Below are positions 28,002-36,965 of a stretch of DNA of 64,000 bases, piece by piece. The notes beneath the pieces were generated by a model. The model had not been told where the DNA came from, searched no databases, and saw nothing but the letters and a program-made list of their open reading frames with translations. Location: positions 124,001 through 188,000 of the forward strand of contig NZ_AOLN01000006.1 in assembly GCF_000337815.1 (NCBI RefSeq). Reading direction: 5' to 3'. This DNA comes from Haloferax mucosum ATCC BAA-1512. Lineage in GTDB: Archaea; Halobacteriota; Halobacteria; Halobacteriales; Haloferacaceae. Each line of letters begins with the position of its first letter. Position 1 is the first letter of the stretch. Both the position numbers and the translations under genes were made by a program.

Positions 28002-28657
28002 TCGTCACCTCCGTCGCGGAGGAGGTTCGAAACGACGAACTCGTCGAGCGCGGCGCGGACCTCCCGCGGCGCGGCGCGTGCCGACTGGTTCGCCTCCGCG
28101 TCGGCCGACGGCGTCGCCACGGAGACGCGCTGGAGGCGCGCGCCGTCGAGCGCGGCGAACAGAAGTGACGCGGTTCGTTCGGCGTCAACGTCGCGGAAGA
28201 TGTCCGCTTCGATGCCGTCGCGGATGATGTCGGCGAACCGCTGTCTGATGACGTCCTCGTTTCGGTCGAACTGCTCGCGGTACGCCTCGACGTAGGGCGC
28301 TTGCATCCGCAGTTCGTTCAGCGCGAGACCGAAGCGGTCGTAGGTCTCGTCTTCGTCCTCCTCGGGGACCATCTTGTCGAGCAGAAATTCGAGGCGCTCG
28401 TCCGGTGCGTTCCCTTCCGTCGATTCGACCCGCTTTTCGAAGCGGTCGAGCAGGAAGGCGAGAAACGCGGCGAGCAGTTCGTGTTTCGTCCCGTAGTGGT
28501 AGTGCAGAAGTGACTTGCTCTTTCCCGCCTCGTCGGCGATTCGTTGCATCGTCAAGTCGGCGTACCCGTGGGCGCACAGCGCCCGATAGGTCGCCTGCAT
28601 CAGTTCTTCGTGGACCTCGTCGGGAACCGACTGGTCCGGCGTTTCGTCGGTACTCAC
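27998..28657 (-). CDS. TetR/AcrR family repressor of the MATE operon
   Basis: A 219-residue TetR-family protein. The N-terminal HTH is LTMQRIADEAGKSKSLLHYHYGTKHELLAAFL; the remaining helical C-terminal part is the ligand-binding dimer domain. The start is a GTG at 28657 (MSTDETPDQS), three bases after the palindrome described at 28661-28676, so the protein probably represses itself and the coupled transporter until a substrate of the pump binds. It shares a 4-base overlap with the MATE gene. This is inferred from arrangement. Confidence 0.93.
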   Translation of the reverse strand: MSTDETPDQSVPDEVHEELMQATYRALCAHGYADLTMQRIADEAGKSKSLLHYHYGTKHELLAAFLAFLLDRFEKRVESTEGNAPDERLEFLLDKMVPEEDEDETYDRFGLALNELRMQAPYVEAYREQFDRNEDVIRQRFADIIRDGIEADIFRDVDAERTASLLFAALDGARLQRVSVATPSADAEANQSARAAPREVRAALDEFVVSNLLRDGGDE

Positions 28658-28660
28658 TAA

Positions 28661-28676
28661 CTGACTGGTCAGTCAG
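28661..28676. promoter_or_regulatory. Palindromic operator of the tetR-MATE operon
   Basis: CTGACTGGTCAGTCAG has two perfect 7-bp arms (CTGACTG/CAGTCAG) around GT. It lies between a TATA-like CTTTTTAA (28681-28688, minus strand) and the tetR GTG at 28657, overlapping the expected transcription start. Binding there would block initiation, as expected for a TetR autoregulator. Confidence 0.8.
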
Positions 28677-28815
28677 CCACTTAAAAAGGAGTTTCGGACG
28701 AGCAACCGATTGCCGGTTTCTACGGGTCGGGTTGACACGGGGAGTGAGAGGCGATGTCGCTCGCGGGAGAGCGAGGCCTGTCCGGGTCGGAGCGAGCCAG
28801 AACAGACAGCGACTC

Positions 28816-30129
28816 CTACAGTCGCCGGTCGATTTTGTCGGCGACTTCGTAGCCCGCGACGATACCGCCGTTCAGCGAGCGTTCGGGATACTGCGCTTCC
28901 GAGGCCATCCCGGCGTAGTAGACGCCCTCAGCGACGTCGTCGGCGAGGTCGTACGGAACGACGAGGTCGAGATAGCCGCGTTCGTAGACCGGGCCGGCGC
29001 GGGGGTTTCGGGAGACGCGGAACTCCTCGACGGCCGAGCGGTCGAAGCCGGGAAACATCGACTCGATTTCGTCGAACCATGTGTCGTACACTTCGTCGTC
29101 GTCCATCTGCCAGAGGTCCTCGTGTGGACCCTGCACGTAGCTGGCGATGTACAGCAGGTGGTCGCCGCCGTAGCGCGCTTTCGGGACGAAGTTCGTGTGC
29201 TCGATGAGAGAGCCGAAGGGGGCGTCGTGGGCGATGTTGAGCCAGTAGGTGTCCATCAGCGACTCGGACATCGTTGCGAGACCGCAGACCGCGCCCTGAA
29301 AGTCGATGTCGCACTCGAAGCCGGTGAGGTCTTCGAGGACGTTCGGCATCGTCGCAACGACGACGGAATCGACATCATGGGTTTCGGTTCCCTGTTCGGT
29401 TTCGACGGTCAGCGTGCTGACCGCCTCGCCGTCGGTGCCGAGTTCGGTCACGCGAGCGCCAGTCTGGATGTTCTCGCGGCCCACGGCGTCAACGAGCGCG
29501 TCGATAAGCGGCGCGAATCCGCCGTCGAAGTAGCCGAGTTTCTCGCCGCGGAGCAGGTCGCGCTCGCCGCGGAAGCGGACGCGCCCGAGGAACCACGCCG
29601 CCGACACGTCGTGTTTTCGTTCGCCGAACTTCCCGTCGAGAAGCGGGTCCACGAAGTTGTCGTAGACGCCCTGTGTCGTGTGTTCGACGACGAAATCTTT
29701 GATTGGCGTGTGTTCGTACTCCGAGAGTTCCTCGTAGGCGTCGAAGTCGGGCAGTCCCCCGCGAACGTCGATGCCGAGCGTGAGCATGCCGAGTCGGAAC
29801 TTGTCGTAGAGGCTCATGTGGGGGTACGCCGCGATTTGCCACGCGGTGTCGAGCGGGTGGACCACGCCATCGACGTAGTAGGCGTTCTTGCCGATGCGCC
29901 ACTCCAAGTCGTCGCCGAGTCCGAGTTCGTCGGCGAGTTCGACGATGCTCTCTTCGGACTTCGAGAGGTGGTGGTAGTAGCGCTCGATGTCGTCGCCTTT
30001 CGTCTCGTAGGTGGCCGCGAGACCGCCGAGCGAGTCGGCCGCCTCGAAGATTCGAACGTCGTGACCCCGGTTACGGAGTCGGTGCGCCGCGGCGAGGCCC
30101 GCGATGCCGCCGCCGACGATGCCTATCAT
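28816..30129 (-). CDS. FAD-dependent amine-oxidase-like / protoporphyrinogen oxidase-like protein
   Basis: A 437-residue flavoprotein. The dinucleotide motif is IGIVGGGIAGLAAAHRLRNRGHDVRIFEAADSLGGLAATYE, and the C-terminal FAD contact is GVYYAGMASEAQYPERSLNGGIVAGYEVA. The middle (YFDGGFAPLIDALVDAVGRENI and VDSVVVATMPNVLEDL) has the layout of NAD(P)/FAD amine oxidases including protoporphyrinogen oxidase and polysaccharide-linked UDP-sugar mutase-like enzymes. No cluster context fixes the substrate. It has its own promoter region of about 95 bases, shared divergently with the histidine kinase gene. Confidence 0.83.
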   Translation of the reverse strand: MIGIVGGGIAGLAAAHRLRNRGHDVRIFEAADSLGGLAATYETKGDDIERYYHHLSKSEESIVELADELGLGDDLEWRIGKNAYYVDGVVHPLDTAWQIAAYPHMSLYDKFRLGMLTLGIDVRGGLPDFDAYEELSEYEHTPIKDFVVEHTTQGVYDNFVDPLLDGKFGERKHDVSAAWFLGRVRFRGERDLLRGEKLGYFDGGFAPLIDALVDAVGRENIQTGARVTELGTDGEAVSTLTVETEQGTETHDVDSVVVATMPNVLEDLTGFECDIDFQGAVCGLATMSESLMDTYWLNIAHDAPFGSLIEHTNFVPKARYGGDHLLYIASYVQGPHEDLWQMDDDEVYDTWFDEIESMFPGFDRSAVEEFRVSRNPRAGPVYERGYLDLVVPYDLADDVAEGVYYAGMASEAQYPERSLNGGIVAGYEVADKIDRRL

Positions 30130-30195
30130 AGCCCGGAGTTCGATGTGGGGCGGAAAGTCCTTTCTGATTGGTTAGTCTCAGGGTCGAAGGGGGGA

Positions 30196-30203
30196 GTTTT
30201 AAC
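30196..30203 (+). promoter_or_regulatory. TATA box of the histidine kinase gene
   Basis: GTTTTAAC is 22-29 bases ahead of the ATG at 30225, in an otherwise GC-rich spacer. The distance favours a leaderless transcript and the chosen start. Confidence 0.6.
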
Positions 30204-30224
30204 CTCGGTCAACGGAATGCGGGC

Positions 30225-32123
30225 ATGCACGGCGCGTCTCACTGGCAATCGACGCCGTATACGATCCCACTCGGGGTCGGTGCCGGACTCTTCATTGCGC
30301 TTGGAGTGTACCTACTGCATCGACAGACAGAACACCGACTCATCCCGGGTGCGACACTCGGCGCACTGCTTCTTTTCGCGTCGGGTCTCTGGATGGGGAC
30401 GTACGCGTTCGAACTCGCCCGCGTCGATTTTACGACCAAGGTACTGCTGAACCAACTCGGCTACTTCGGCATCGCACCGCTCCCGCTTTTGTGGTTCGCC
30501 TACGTGGTGCACCACGCCGGTGTAGACGACCTTCCCCGGACGGTATGGGCGGCCCTCGGAAGCGTCCCGCTCGCCACGATTGGTCTCGTCTTGACGAACG
30601 AGTGGCACGGTCTCATCTGGTCTCACCTCTGGGTCTCGACCCAAGCGGGATACGCCGTCCTCGTAAACGAACACGGCGTCGCGTTCATCGTCTACATCAT
30701 CTACGCGTACGTGCTCATCTTCGCCGGTATCGGCGCGCTCGTCCGGGCGCTCTTCAGAGCCGACGGAATCTACCGAAAGCAGACGTCCGGCCTGCTCGTC
30801 GGCGGTCTCATCCCGGCGGCCGGCGGCATCATCTACGTCTCGGACGCGAATCCCGTTCCGGGTCTGAACCTCCCGGCGCTGGCGTTCTCGCTCACGTCGG
30901 CGGCGGTCGCGTGGAGCGTCTTTCGCCATCGTCTGTTCACGCTCGTTCCAGTGGCGTGGGAGTCCGCGGTCGAGTCGATGCACGACGCGGCGCTCGTCCT
31001 CAACGAGGACAATCGTGTGCTCGATGCGAACCCGGCGGGCGAACGGTGTCTCACCCAGCCGCTCGAAGCGTCATACGGGGAACCGGTCGAAGACGTTCTC
31101 GTGCCCAAAGTCGTGGGGGCGCTCGACGCGACCGGCAGTACGGAGATGACCGTCACGGTTGACGGTGAGGAGTGGGACCTGTTGATAGAGACGACGCCGC
31201 TCGGAGACGAGTCGTTGGCCACGGGCACGCTCTTACTCATTCGAGACATCACCGAGCACAAACAGCGCGAGCGCCAACTACAGCGCCAGAACCGGCGACT
31301 CGACGAGTTCGCGTCGGTCGTCTCACACGACCTCCGGAATCCGCTAACGGTCGCTCGCGGCTATCTCGAACTGGCCGAAGAGACCGGTGAGGAGCAGTAC
31401 TTCCAACGCGTCGAGGAGGCCCACGACCGGATGGAGACCATCATCGAGGACTTGCTGACGCTCGCCCGGCAGGGGGAGACACTGACGGACGTGACACCGG
31501 TCGCGCTGAATACAATCGCACAGGAGGCGTGGGACAGCACCGCCGTCGGTGACGCGTCGCTCGAAGTCCGCCTTGGCCGGACGATTGCCGCTGACCGAGG
31601 GCGACTCCGACAACTGCTGGAAAACCTGTTTCGGAACGCAGTCGAACACGGTGAGATAGACGACCGCGGGACTGACGGCCGCACTATCACCGTCACTGTC
31701 GGTGCGCTCGGTGACGACGGCTTCTACGTCGAAGACGACGGTCCCGGCATCCCCGAGCGCGAGCGGGAAAACGTGTTCCAGCGGGGGTACACCACCCACG
31801 AAGACGGGACCGGGTTCGGTCTGCCAATCGTCAAGTCGGTCGCCGACGCTCACGGTTGGTCGGTCTCGCTCGTTACCTCGTCGTCCGGCGGCGCGCGATT
31901 CGAATTCACTGGCGTAGTGACCGACCCGGTGGCCCTGACGGGGAACCGCGGCGAGTCGGACCCGGCGGCAAGCGGCCGGTGTGTCGGCGAGAACCGATGG
32001 GACAACGACGGCGACCGCGGCGACGATGGCTGGCACGACGACGGCAACGACTGGGACGACGGCAACGACAGCGGCCGACGAAACGGCGGCGACGGCAACC
32101 GACACAACGGCAACGACAACTGA
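30225..32123 (+). CDS. Membrane sensor histidine kinase with low-complexity tail
   Basis: A 632-residue kinase. The N-terminal seven-transmembrane sensor (about residues 15-235) starts TIPLGVGAGLFIALGVYLL. A PAS domain follows (VESMHDAALVLNEDNRVLDANPAGERCL, 250-345). HisKA has the H-box SVVSHDLRNPLTVARGYLELA with His368 as phosphoacceptor. The HATPase domain has LRQLLENLFRNAVEHGE (N box) and DDGPGIPERERENVF (G1). The last 40 residues are Asn, Asp, Gly, Trp and His-rich repeats, probably disordered. GTTTTAAC at 30196 is 22-29 bases before the ATG, suggesting a leaderless mRNA. No response regulator is adjacent. Confidence 0.93.
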   Translation: MHGASHWQSTPYTIPLGVGAGLFIALGVYLLHRQTEHRLIPGATLGALLLFASGLWMGTYAFELARVDFTTKVLLNQLGYFGIAPLPLLWFAYVVHHAGVDDLPRTVWAALGSVPLATIGLVLTNEWHGLIWSHLWVSTQAGYAVLVNEHGVAFIVYIIYAYVLIFAGIGALVRALFRADGIYRKQTSGLLVGGLIPAAGGIIYVSDANPVPGLNLPALAFSLTSAAVAWSVFRHRLFTLVPVAWESAVESMHDAALVLNEDNRVLDANPAGERCLTQPLEASYGEPVEDVLVPKVVGALDATGSTEMTVTVDGEEWDLLIETTPLGDESLATGTLLLIRDITEHKQRERQLQRQNRRLDEFASVVSHDLRNPLTVARGYLELAEETGEEQYFQRVEEAHDRMETIIEDLLTLARQGETLTDVTPVALNTIAQEAWDSTAVGDASLEVRLGRTIAADRGRLRQLLENLFRNAVEHGEIDDRGTDGRTITVTVGALGDDGFYVEDDGPGIPERERENVFQRGYTTHEDGTGFGLPIVKSVADAHGWSVSLVTSSSGGARFEFTGVVTDPVALTGNRGESDPAASGRCVGENRWDNDGDRGDDGWHDDGNDWDDGNDSGRRNGGDGNRHNGNDN

Positions 32124-32186
32124 CATATTCGCGGGACAGTTGCGACGTTCGCCACATTTTTATCTGCGATACGGCAACTGCGGGGC

Positions 32187-33068
32187 ATGGTTACGGTCCG
32201 CGCACCCGCCACGAGCGCCAATCTCGGAAGTGGGTTCGACGTTTTCGGCGTGGCTCTCGACCGCCCCGCCGACGTCGTTCACGTCGAAAAGGCGGACCGC
32301 ACAACAATCGAGGTCACGGGCGTCGGTCGCCAGTACATCCCGACAGACCCGGACAGAAACGTCGTCGGTGCCGTCGCCGAGGCGCTCGACGCCCCCGCAC
32401 ACATCCGCATCGACAAAGGCGTCAGGCCCTCGTCCGGACTCGGGTCGTCGGCGGCGAGTTCCGCCGCGGCCGCAGTCGCCCTGAACGAACTGTACGACCG
32501 CGGTTTCTCCCGCGAAGAACTCGTTCCGGTCGCCGCCGAAGGCGAAGCCGTCGTCTCCGGCGAAGCCCACGCCGACAACGTCGCCCCCGCCCTCCTCGGC
32601 GGCTTCACCGTCGCAACCGACGGCGGAGTCACAGCGGTTGACGCCGATATCCCGCTCGTCGCGTGTCTCCCCGAAATCGTCGTTTCGACCCGCGATGCAC
32701 GCCGCGTCGTTCCGGGTCGCGCCAGCATCGAGGAGCTGGTCCACACGGTCGGAAAAGCGGCGACGCTCGCGGTCGGCATGTGCCGACGCGACCCGAAACT
32801 CGTCGGTGCCGGAATGGACGACCGCGTCGTCACTCCCGCGCGGGCGGAACTCATCACTGGCTACCACGAAGTACGCGAGGCCGCACTCGAAGCAGGGGCC
32901 GAAGGCGTCACCGTCTCGGGTGCCGGACCGTCGATTCTCGGCGTCTGCCACGCCGGCGACCGAACCCGCGTCGCGGCCGCGATGCTCGACGCCTTCGACG
33001 AGGCCGACGTGGCCGCCCGTGCCTATAAAACGAGGGTCGGTCGCGGCGCTGAAGTATTTGATATCTGA
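32187..33068 (+). CDS. thrB: Homoserine kinase
   Basis: A 293-residue GHMP kinase making O-phospho-L-homoserine from homoserine and ATP, on the route to threonine. The ATP-binding loop is RPSSGLGSSAASSAAAAVALNELY (about residues 80-100). MVTVRAPATSANLGSGFDVFGVALDRP is the classic N-terminus, EAHADNVAPALLGGF the substrate-binding region and GVTVSGAGPSILGV the third GHMP motif. A TATA-like CATTTTTATC near 32155-32164 lies 22-31 bases before the ATG. thrC and hom are not in the window. An inverted repeat begins at the stop codon. Confidence 0.95.
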   Translation: MVTVRAPATSANLGSGFDVFGVALDRPADVVHVEKADRTTIEVTGVGRQYIPTDPDRNVVGAVAEALDAPAHIRIDKGVRPSSGLGSSAASSAAAAVALNELYDRGFSREELVPVAAEGEAVVSGEAHADNVAPALLGGFTVATDGGVTAVDADIPLVACLPEIVVSTRDARRVVPGRASIEELVHTVGKAATLAVGMCRRDPKLVGAGMDDRVVTPARAELITGYHEVREAALEAGAEGVTVSGAGPSILGVCHAGDRTRVAAAMLDAFDEADVAARAYKTRVGRGAEVFDI

Positions 33069-33088
33069 ATGGTACAAAGAGAACCATT
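33068..33088. terminator. Inverted repeat overlapping the thrB stop
   Basis: AATGGT (33068-33073) and ACCATT (33083-33088) form a 6-bp stem around a 9-base loop, starting at the last base of the thrB TGA. A T-rich stretch (GTGTTTTTTG, about 33106-33114) follows 20 bases later. It may mark transcript ending before the UspA gene, which starts 114 bases on. Confidence 0.4.
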
Positions 33089-33201
33089 GGCACACTAAAT
33101 TGTGGTGTTTTTTGCCACCTGAGCCACTGGAAACGGTTGACACGGTGTATGGTAACGCGATTCCGAGAAGACTTTTCTCACTTACGCGAGACATTCGAGA
33201 T

Positions 33202-33699
33202 ATGCAACGAGCACTCGTCGTCGTCGGTCCGAACGAACGGTCGAACCGAATCCTCCGCGAAGCGGGCGAACTCGCCGCCGGAAGCGGAGCGGAACTCATC
33301 GTCCTCACCGTCCTCCCCGACGAGGAGTTCGAGCGCACACGCTCGGCCCTCGCCGACGTCGGGTCTTCGGACGTCGTCTACGGCATCGACCAAGCAACAG
33401 AATCCGCCACGCGCAAGGCAAAGCGCCTCGCACGCGAGGCCCTCGGCGACCTCGATGTCGATTACCGAGTCGTCGCCGACATCGGCCCGGAAATCGATTC
33501 CGTCCTCGAAACGGCTGAAGAGGAAGCCTGTGACCACCTCTTCGTGTCCGGTCGCCGGCGCTCTCCCACAGGAAAGCTCCTCTCGCGCGACGTGACCCAG
33601 TCGGTCATGCTCAACTTCGACGGACCGGTCACTGTCCTCCTCGGCGACGACTCCGAGGCGGACGACGATTCGAGCGGGAACTCTCGCGCACTCGCGTAA
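33202..33699 (+). CDS. UspA-family universal stress protein (divergent)
   Basis: A 165-residue UspA protein. MQRALVVVGPNERSNRILREAGELAAGSGAELIVLTVLPDEEF begins the fold, and the C-terminal signature is CDHLFVSGRRRSPTGKLLSRDVTQSVMLNFDGPVTVLLGD. The ATP-loop is divergent from the standard G-2x-G-9x-G(S/T), with SGRRRSPTGKL, so ATP binding is uncertain. It follows thrB by 133 bases with repeats between, so co-transcription is unlikely. An acidic tail of about 15 residues ends it. The protein is more divergent than the UspA at 2989. Confidence 0.88.
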   Translation: MQRALVVVGPNERSNRILREAGELAAGSGAELIVLTVLPDEEFERTRSALADVGSSDVVYGIDQATESATRKAKRLAREALGDLDVDYRVVADIGPEIDSVLETAEEEACDHLFVSGRRRSPTGKLLSRDVTQSVMLNFDGPVTVLLGDDSEADDDSSGNSRALA

Positions 33700-33983
33700 C
33701 CGCGTTCCGCACTCGTATAATCTCGTAACTGAGCACGACCCGCACCCAGTCTCGAACACTGGACGCGTCGGCGACGCAGACGCTATTATTTTCACCGACT
33801 CGCCGGCGACGCGGCCGACACACATCGAGTTTCAGAGCTACCGCACCATCACTCGCGCACAGCGTCGCGCGGAGCGGCCGCTTCGCGTCGCATCCGCGAC
33901 TCGGAGAGTCCCGTCGGTCGCGTCGCTACCGAACCTGCGTCGTCAGAAAAGCGGTCGCAGTCAGTACGGACGCGAGACGCCGC
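33700..33983. other. Convergent spacer without a gene
   Basis: The 284 bases between the UspA and pdxS stops contain no ORF with haloarchaeal composition and no tandem repeat I could support. An AT-rich CTATTATTTTC occurs near 33784 on the plus strand. Nothing else stands out. Confidence 0.5.
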
Positions 33984-34892
33984 TTAGACGCCGCGGCCCT
34001 GGAGCTTCTTCTCTTCGGGCATATCGACGTTCGCTTCGCCTTTCATGCCCTTGCCGATGCCGGAGGCGATGTCGGCGAGCGTCTCGGGGTCGTCCCAGTT
34101 GTTGACGGCTTCGACGACTGCCTCGCCCATCGTCTCGGGGTCCTCCGCACCGAAGATACCGGACCCGACGAAGATGCCGTCGCACTCGTGGTACATCATG
34201 AGTGCGGCGTCAGCGGGCGTTGCGATACCGCCGGCGGCGAAGTTGACGACCGGCAGACGGCCCATCTCGGCCGTCTCGTGGACGAGTTCCGCGGGCGCTT
34301 CGTGTTCGCGGGCCCACTTTTCGCGCTCGTCGAATTTGAGACCGGTCAGGGTGCGAATCTGGTTCTTGATGGTCCGCTGGTGCGTGACGGCCTGGTTCAC
34401 GTCGCCGGTGCCAGCTTCACCTTTGGTGCGAATCATCGCGGCACCTTCGTTGATGCGGCGGAGCGCTTCGGGGAGGTTGCGTGCGCCGCAGACGAACGGC
34501 GCAGTGAACTCGCGCTTGTCGATGTGGTAGTCGTTGTCGGCGGGCGTGAGAACTTCACTCTCGTCTACCATGTCGACGCCGATGGCTTCGAGAATCTGCG
34601 CCTCGGTGTAGTGACCGATGCGAGCCTTGCCCATCACCGGGATGGACACGGCATCGATAATCTCTTTGACCTTCTCGGGGTCGGCCATCCGGGAGACGCC
34701 ACCGCGTTTGCGGATGTCGGCCGGAACGGCTTCGAGTGCCATTACGGCGACTGCGCCCGCCTCCTCGGCAATCTTCGCTTGCTCTGCGTTGACGACGTCC
34801 ATGATGACGCCGCCTTTCTGCATCTGGGCGAACCCGCGCTTGACGAGTTCGGTCCCGCGCCGGAGTTCCTCAAGGTCGGTCTCCTCAGCCAT
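33984..34892 (-). CDS. pdxS: Pyridoxal 5'-phosphate synthase PdxS
   Basis: A 302-residue PLP synthase subunit of the DXP-independent pathway, making PLP from ribose 5-phosphate, glyceraldehyde 3-phosphate and ammonia from PdxT. Conserved pieces are [106 protein letters not shown] and the end [22 protein letters not shown]. The TIM-barrel length is full. pdxT is not in this window. ACTTAAGC on the plus strand (34915-34922) supplies a TATA-like box 23-30 bases before the ATG. The start [13 protein letters not shown] excludes a long upstream extension with foreign composition. Confidence 0.96.
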   Translation of the reverse strand: MAEETDLEELRRGTELVKRGFAQMQKGGVIMDVVNAEQAKIAEEAGAVAVMALEAVPADIRKRGGVSRMADPEKVKEIIDAVSIPVMGKARIGHYTEAQILEAIGVDMVDESEVLTPADNDYHIDKREFTAPFVCGARNLPEALRRINEGAAMIRTKGEAGTGDVNQAVTHQRTIKNQIRTLTGLKFDEREKWAREHEAPAELVHETAEMGRLPVVNFAAGGIATPADAALMMYHECDGIFVGSGIFGAEDPETMGEAVVEAVNNWDDPETLADIASGIGKGMKGEANVDMPEEKKLQGRGV

Positions 34893-35013
34893 GTCCGTGG
34901 GTTGCGACCGGGTACACTTAAGCAATCGCTTCCACCCGTCACTGTCTCTCATCCGTCGTGCTCCCACGACACAGACCGGCACCGCTTTGGCTCCCCCACG
35001 CTTCGGCGTGCGT

Positions 35014-35751
35014 ATGGACGAGGTGACGCGATTACGCCGCATGCTCGACGACCCGAGACGCCTCTTCGGCGACGAGTGGTTGCCGCCCGCCGCGGACCTC
35101 CCGCGGTGGCTCGCGCCACTCCCCAAAGGGCTGGAGAACTTCGGACTCAACATCGCGTGGCTCGTCGTCATCATCAACCTCGTCGGGACCGCGTTCGGCT
35201 TCTGGTACTACGGCTTGCAGTTCAGCATCGAACCCGTCGTGATGTGGCCGTTCGTCCCCGACAGTCCGGTCGCAACGTTCTTTATCGCCCTCTCGCTCGC
35301 CCTCTGGAAAGTCGGCCGGTCGAACGAGTATCTCAACGCGCTCGCGTTCTTCGGCTGTCTCAAACTCGGCTTGTGGACGCCCTACGTCCTCCTCGTGTTC
35401 AAAAGCGACTTCTCGTATCTCCACTGGGCGATGTACAACTTCCTCTTTTGGAGCCACCTCGCCATGGTCGTCGAGGCGTTTCTCATCCAGCGCTACGCCC
35501 GCTTCCCGGCCGGTGCCGTCGCGCTCGCGGTCGGCTGGTACGGCTTCAACGACCTCGTAGACTACTTCGTCCCCATCGTCGGCACGCCACACCACACACT
35601 CATCCCGGCCGAACCAATCGTTTCCGGCGTCGTCCAGCACGTCTCGCCGGCCCACGACCTCGCCGCCGCCGGTGCCGTCGTTCTGACGGTTACGGCGACG
35701 GGACTCGCGCTGGCGACGCGAGCGGCGAAGGTCGAACACGGCGCGGTCTGA
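35014..35751 (+). CDS. DUF1405 membrane protein
   Basis: A 245-residue protein with about six to seven membrane segments: [76 protein letters not shown], and two near the C-terminus. The segment [25 protein letters not shown] and [18 protein letters not shown] match DUF1405 proteins in archaea and Bacillus; function unknown. The stop codon lies inside the first unit of a 23-bp tandem repeat. The start at 35014 is an ATG; other in-frame starts upstream run through pdxS antisense sequence. Confidence 0.85.
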   Translation: MDEVTRLRRMLDDPRRLFGDEWLPPAADLPRWLAPLPKGLENFGLNIAWLVVIINLVGTAFGFWYYGLQFSIEPVVMWPFVPDSPVATFFIALSLALWKVGRSNEYLNALAFFGCLKLGLWTPYVLLVFKSDFSYLHWAMYNFLFWSHLAMVVEAFLIQRYARFPAGAVALAVGWYGFNDLVDYFVPIVGTPHHTLIPAEPIVSGVVQHVSPAHDLAAAGAVVLTVTATGLALATRAAKVEHGAV

Positions 35752-35823
35752 GTTTCGAACACGGCACGGACTGAGTCTCGAACACGACGCAGTCTGAGTC
35801 GCAAACGCGGCACAGTTCGAATC
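35732..35823. repeat. 23-bp tandem array spanning the DUF1405 stop
   Basis: Four contiguous 23-base units at 35732, 35755, 35778 and 35801. The first three share TCGAACACG at the start and CTGAGT near the end; the fourth is more diverged (GCAAACGCGG). The TGA stop of the DUF1405 gene is within the first unit, and each of the first three units repeats a TGA. With a 23-base period, which is not a multiple of 3, the array is not a coding repeat. Confidence 0.85.
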
Positions 35824-35880
35824 GGCACCGACCGACCCGACGTGTACGCTTTTCAGCCTCCGAACCCAACTGCTCACTCG

Positions 35881-36936
35881 ATGACTCTTTTCGACCGCGT
35901 GGCCGACCACCCGCTCACCGTCGAGTCCGTCTCCCGCGACCGCTTCGAGAGCGATACGTCGAGCGGCTTTCTCCGCAAGACCACAGTGTTCTCACTCTCC
36001 GGCGACGGCGAGGTCGGCCGCGGCGAAGACGTAACATACGACTCGGAGGACCACGACGCCCTTGCGGACGCACCCGACGACGTGTTTGACCTTCAGGGGA
36101 CGTACGACTCGTTCGCCGCGTTCTCGGCGGCCCTCGACGACGTGTCTCTGTTCCCGACGAAGGAACGCGAACGCGAAACAGCGGCACACTACCGTCGCTG
36201 GGCGCTCGAATCCGCCGGTCTCGACCTCACGCTCCGACAACACGGGACCGACCTCGCGTCCGCCGTCGGCCGCGAACGCGACCCGGTTCGATTCGTCGTG
36301 AGTACGCGTCTCGGGGACCCGCCGTCGGCCGCCCGAATCGAGATGCTCCTCGACCGCGACCCCGACTGTGAGTTCAAACTGGACCCCACGTCGGCGTGGG
36401 ACGACGACCTCGTGGCGATGCTCGCCGAACGCGAGTGCGTCCAAATCCTCGACCTCAAGGGCCAGTACGAGGGCACCGAAGTTGACCAAGCGCCGGACCC
36501 CGCGCTCTACGAGCGAATAATCTCGGGATTCCCCGACGCCGTGGTCGAAGACCCCGCACTCACCGACGAGACACGCCCGCTGTTCGACGGCGAAGAATCT
36601 CGCGTGTCGTGGGATGCACCGATTACCGGCGTCGAATCGGTCGAAGCGCTCCCCTTCGAGCCATCGTGGCTCAATATCAAGCCCTCGCGGTTCGGCACCG
36701 TCGAATCGCTCTTCGAGACCATCGAGTACGCCGAGGCTCGTGGCATGTCCCTGTACGGCGGCGGCCAGTTCGAACTCGACGTCGGCCGCGACCACATCCA
36801 ACTGCTTGCGTCGGTGTTCTATCCGGACGGCCCGAACGACGTAGCCCCGGGCGAGTACAACCTGCCGGAGCCTCCGGAAGGGCTGTCGCGGAGTCCGCTT
36901 TCACCCTCGGCCGAAGCCACTGGGTTGGCGTTCTAA
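35881..36936 (+). CDS. Enolase-superfamily-like protein
   Basis: A 351-residue protein. It begins MTLFDRVADHPLTVESVSRDRFES, followed by a helical capping region and a barrel-like part: CEFKLDPTSAWDDDLVAML, VQILDLKGQYEGTEVDQAPDPALYERI, FPDAVVEDPALTDE, WLNIKPSRFGTVESLFETIEYAEARGMSLYGGGQFELDVGRDHIQLLASVFYPDGPNDVAPGEYN. The order resembles enolase-superfamily barrels, where Asp/Glu residues at strand ends bind Mg2+ and Lys residues act as bases. Substrate unknown. The acid/base residues differ from muconate cycloisomerase or OSB synthase consensus, so the fold call is moderate. Confidence 0.65.
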   Translation: MTLFDRVADHPLTVESVSRDRFESDTSSGFLRKTTVFSLSGDGEVGRGEDVTYDSEDHDALADAPDDVFDLQGTYDSFAAFSAALDDVSLFPTKERERETAAHYRRWALESAGLDLTLRQHGTDLASAVGRERDPVRFVVSTRLGDPPSAARIEMLLDRDPDCEFKLDPTSAWDDDLVAMLAERECVQILDLKGQYEGTEVDQAPDPALYERIISGFPDAVVEDPALTDETRPLFDGEESRVSWDAPITGVESVEALPFEPSWLNIKPSRFGTVESLFETIEYAEARGMSLYGGGQFELDVGRDHIQLLASVFYPDGPNDVAPGEYNLPEPPEGLSRSPLSPSAEATGLAF

Positions 36937-36965
36937 TCCGGTACGAATCGGACCGTTCTGACCGG

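Noticed and set aside
28405-30450. 681-codon plus-strand frame
   Set aside because: Runs antisense through the FAD oxidoreductase and tetR genes without recognisable domains.
33700-33983. Small gene between UspA and pdxS
   Set aside because: Frames there are short and Arg-rich, with no promoter I could support.
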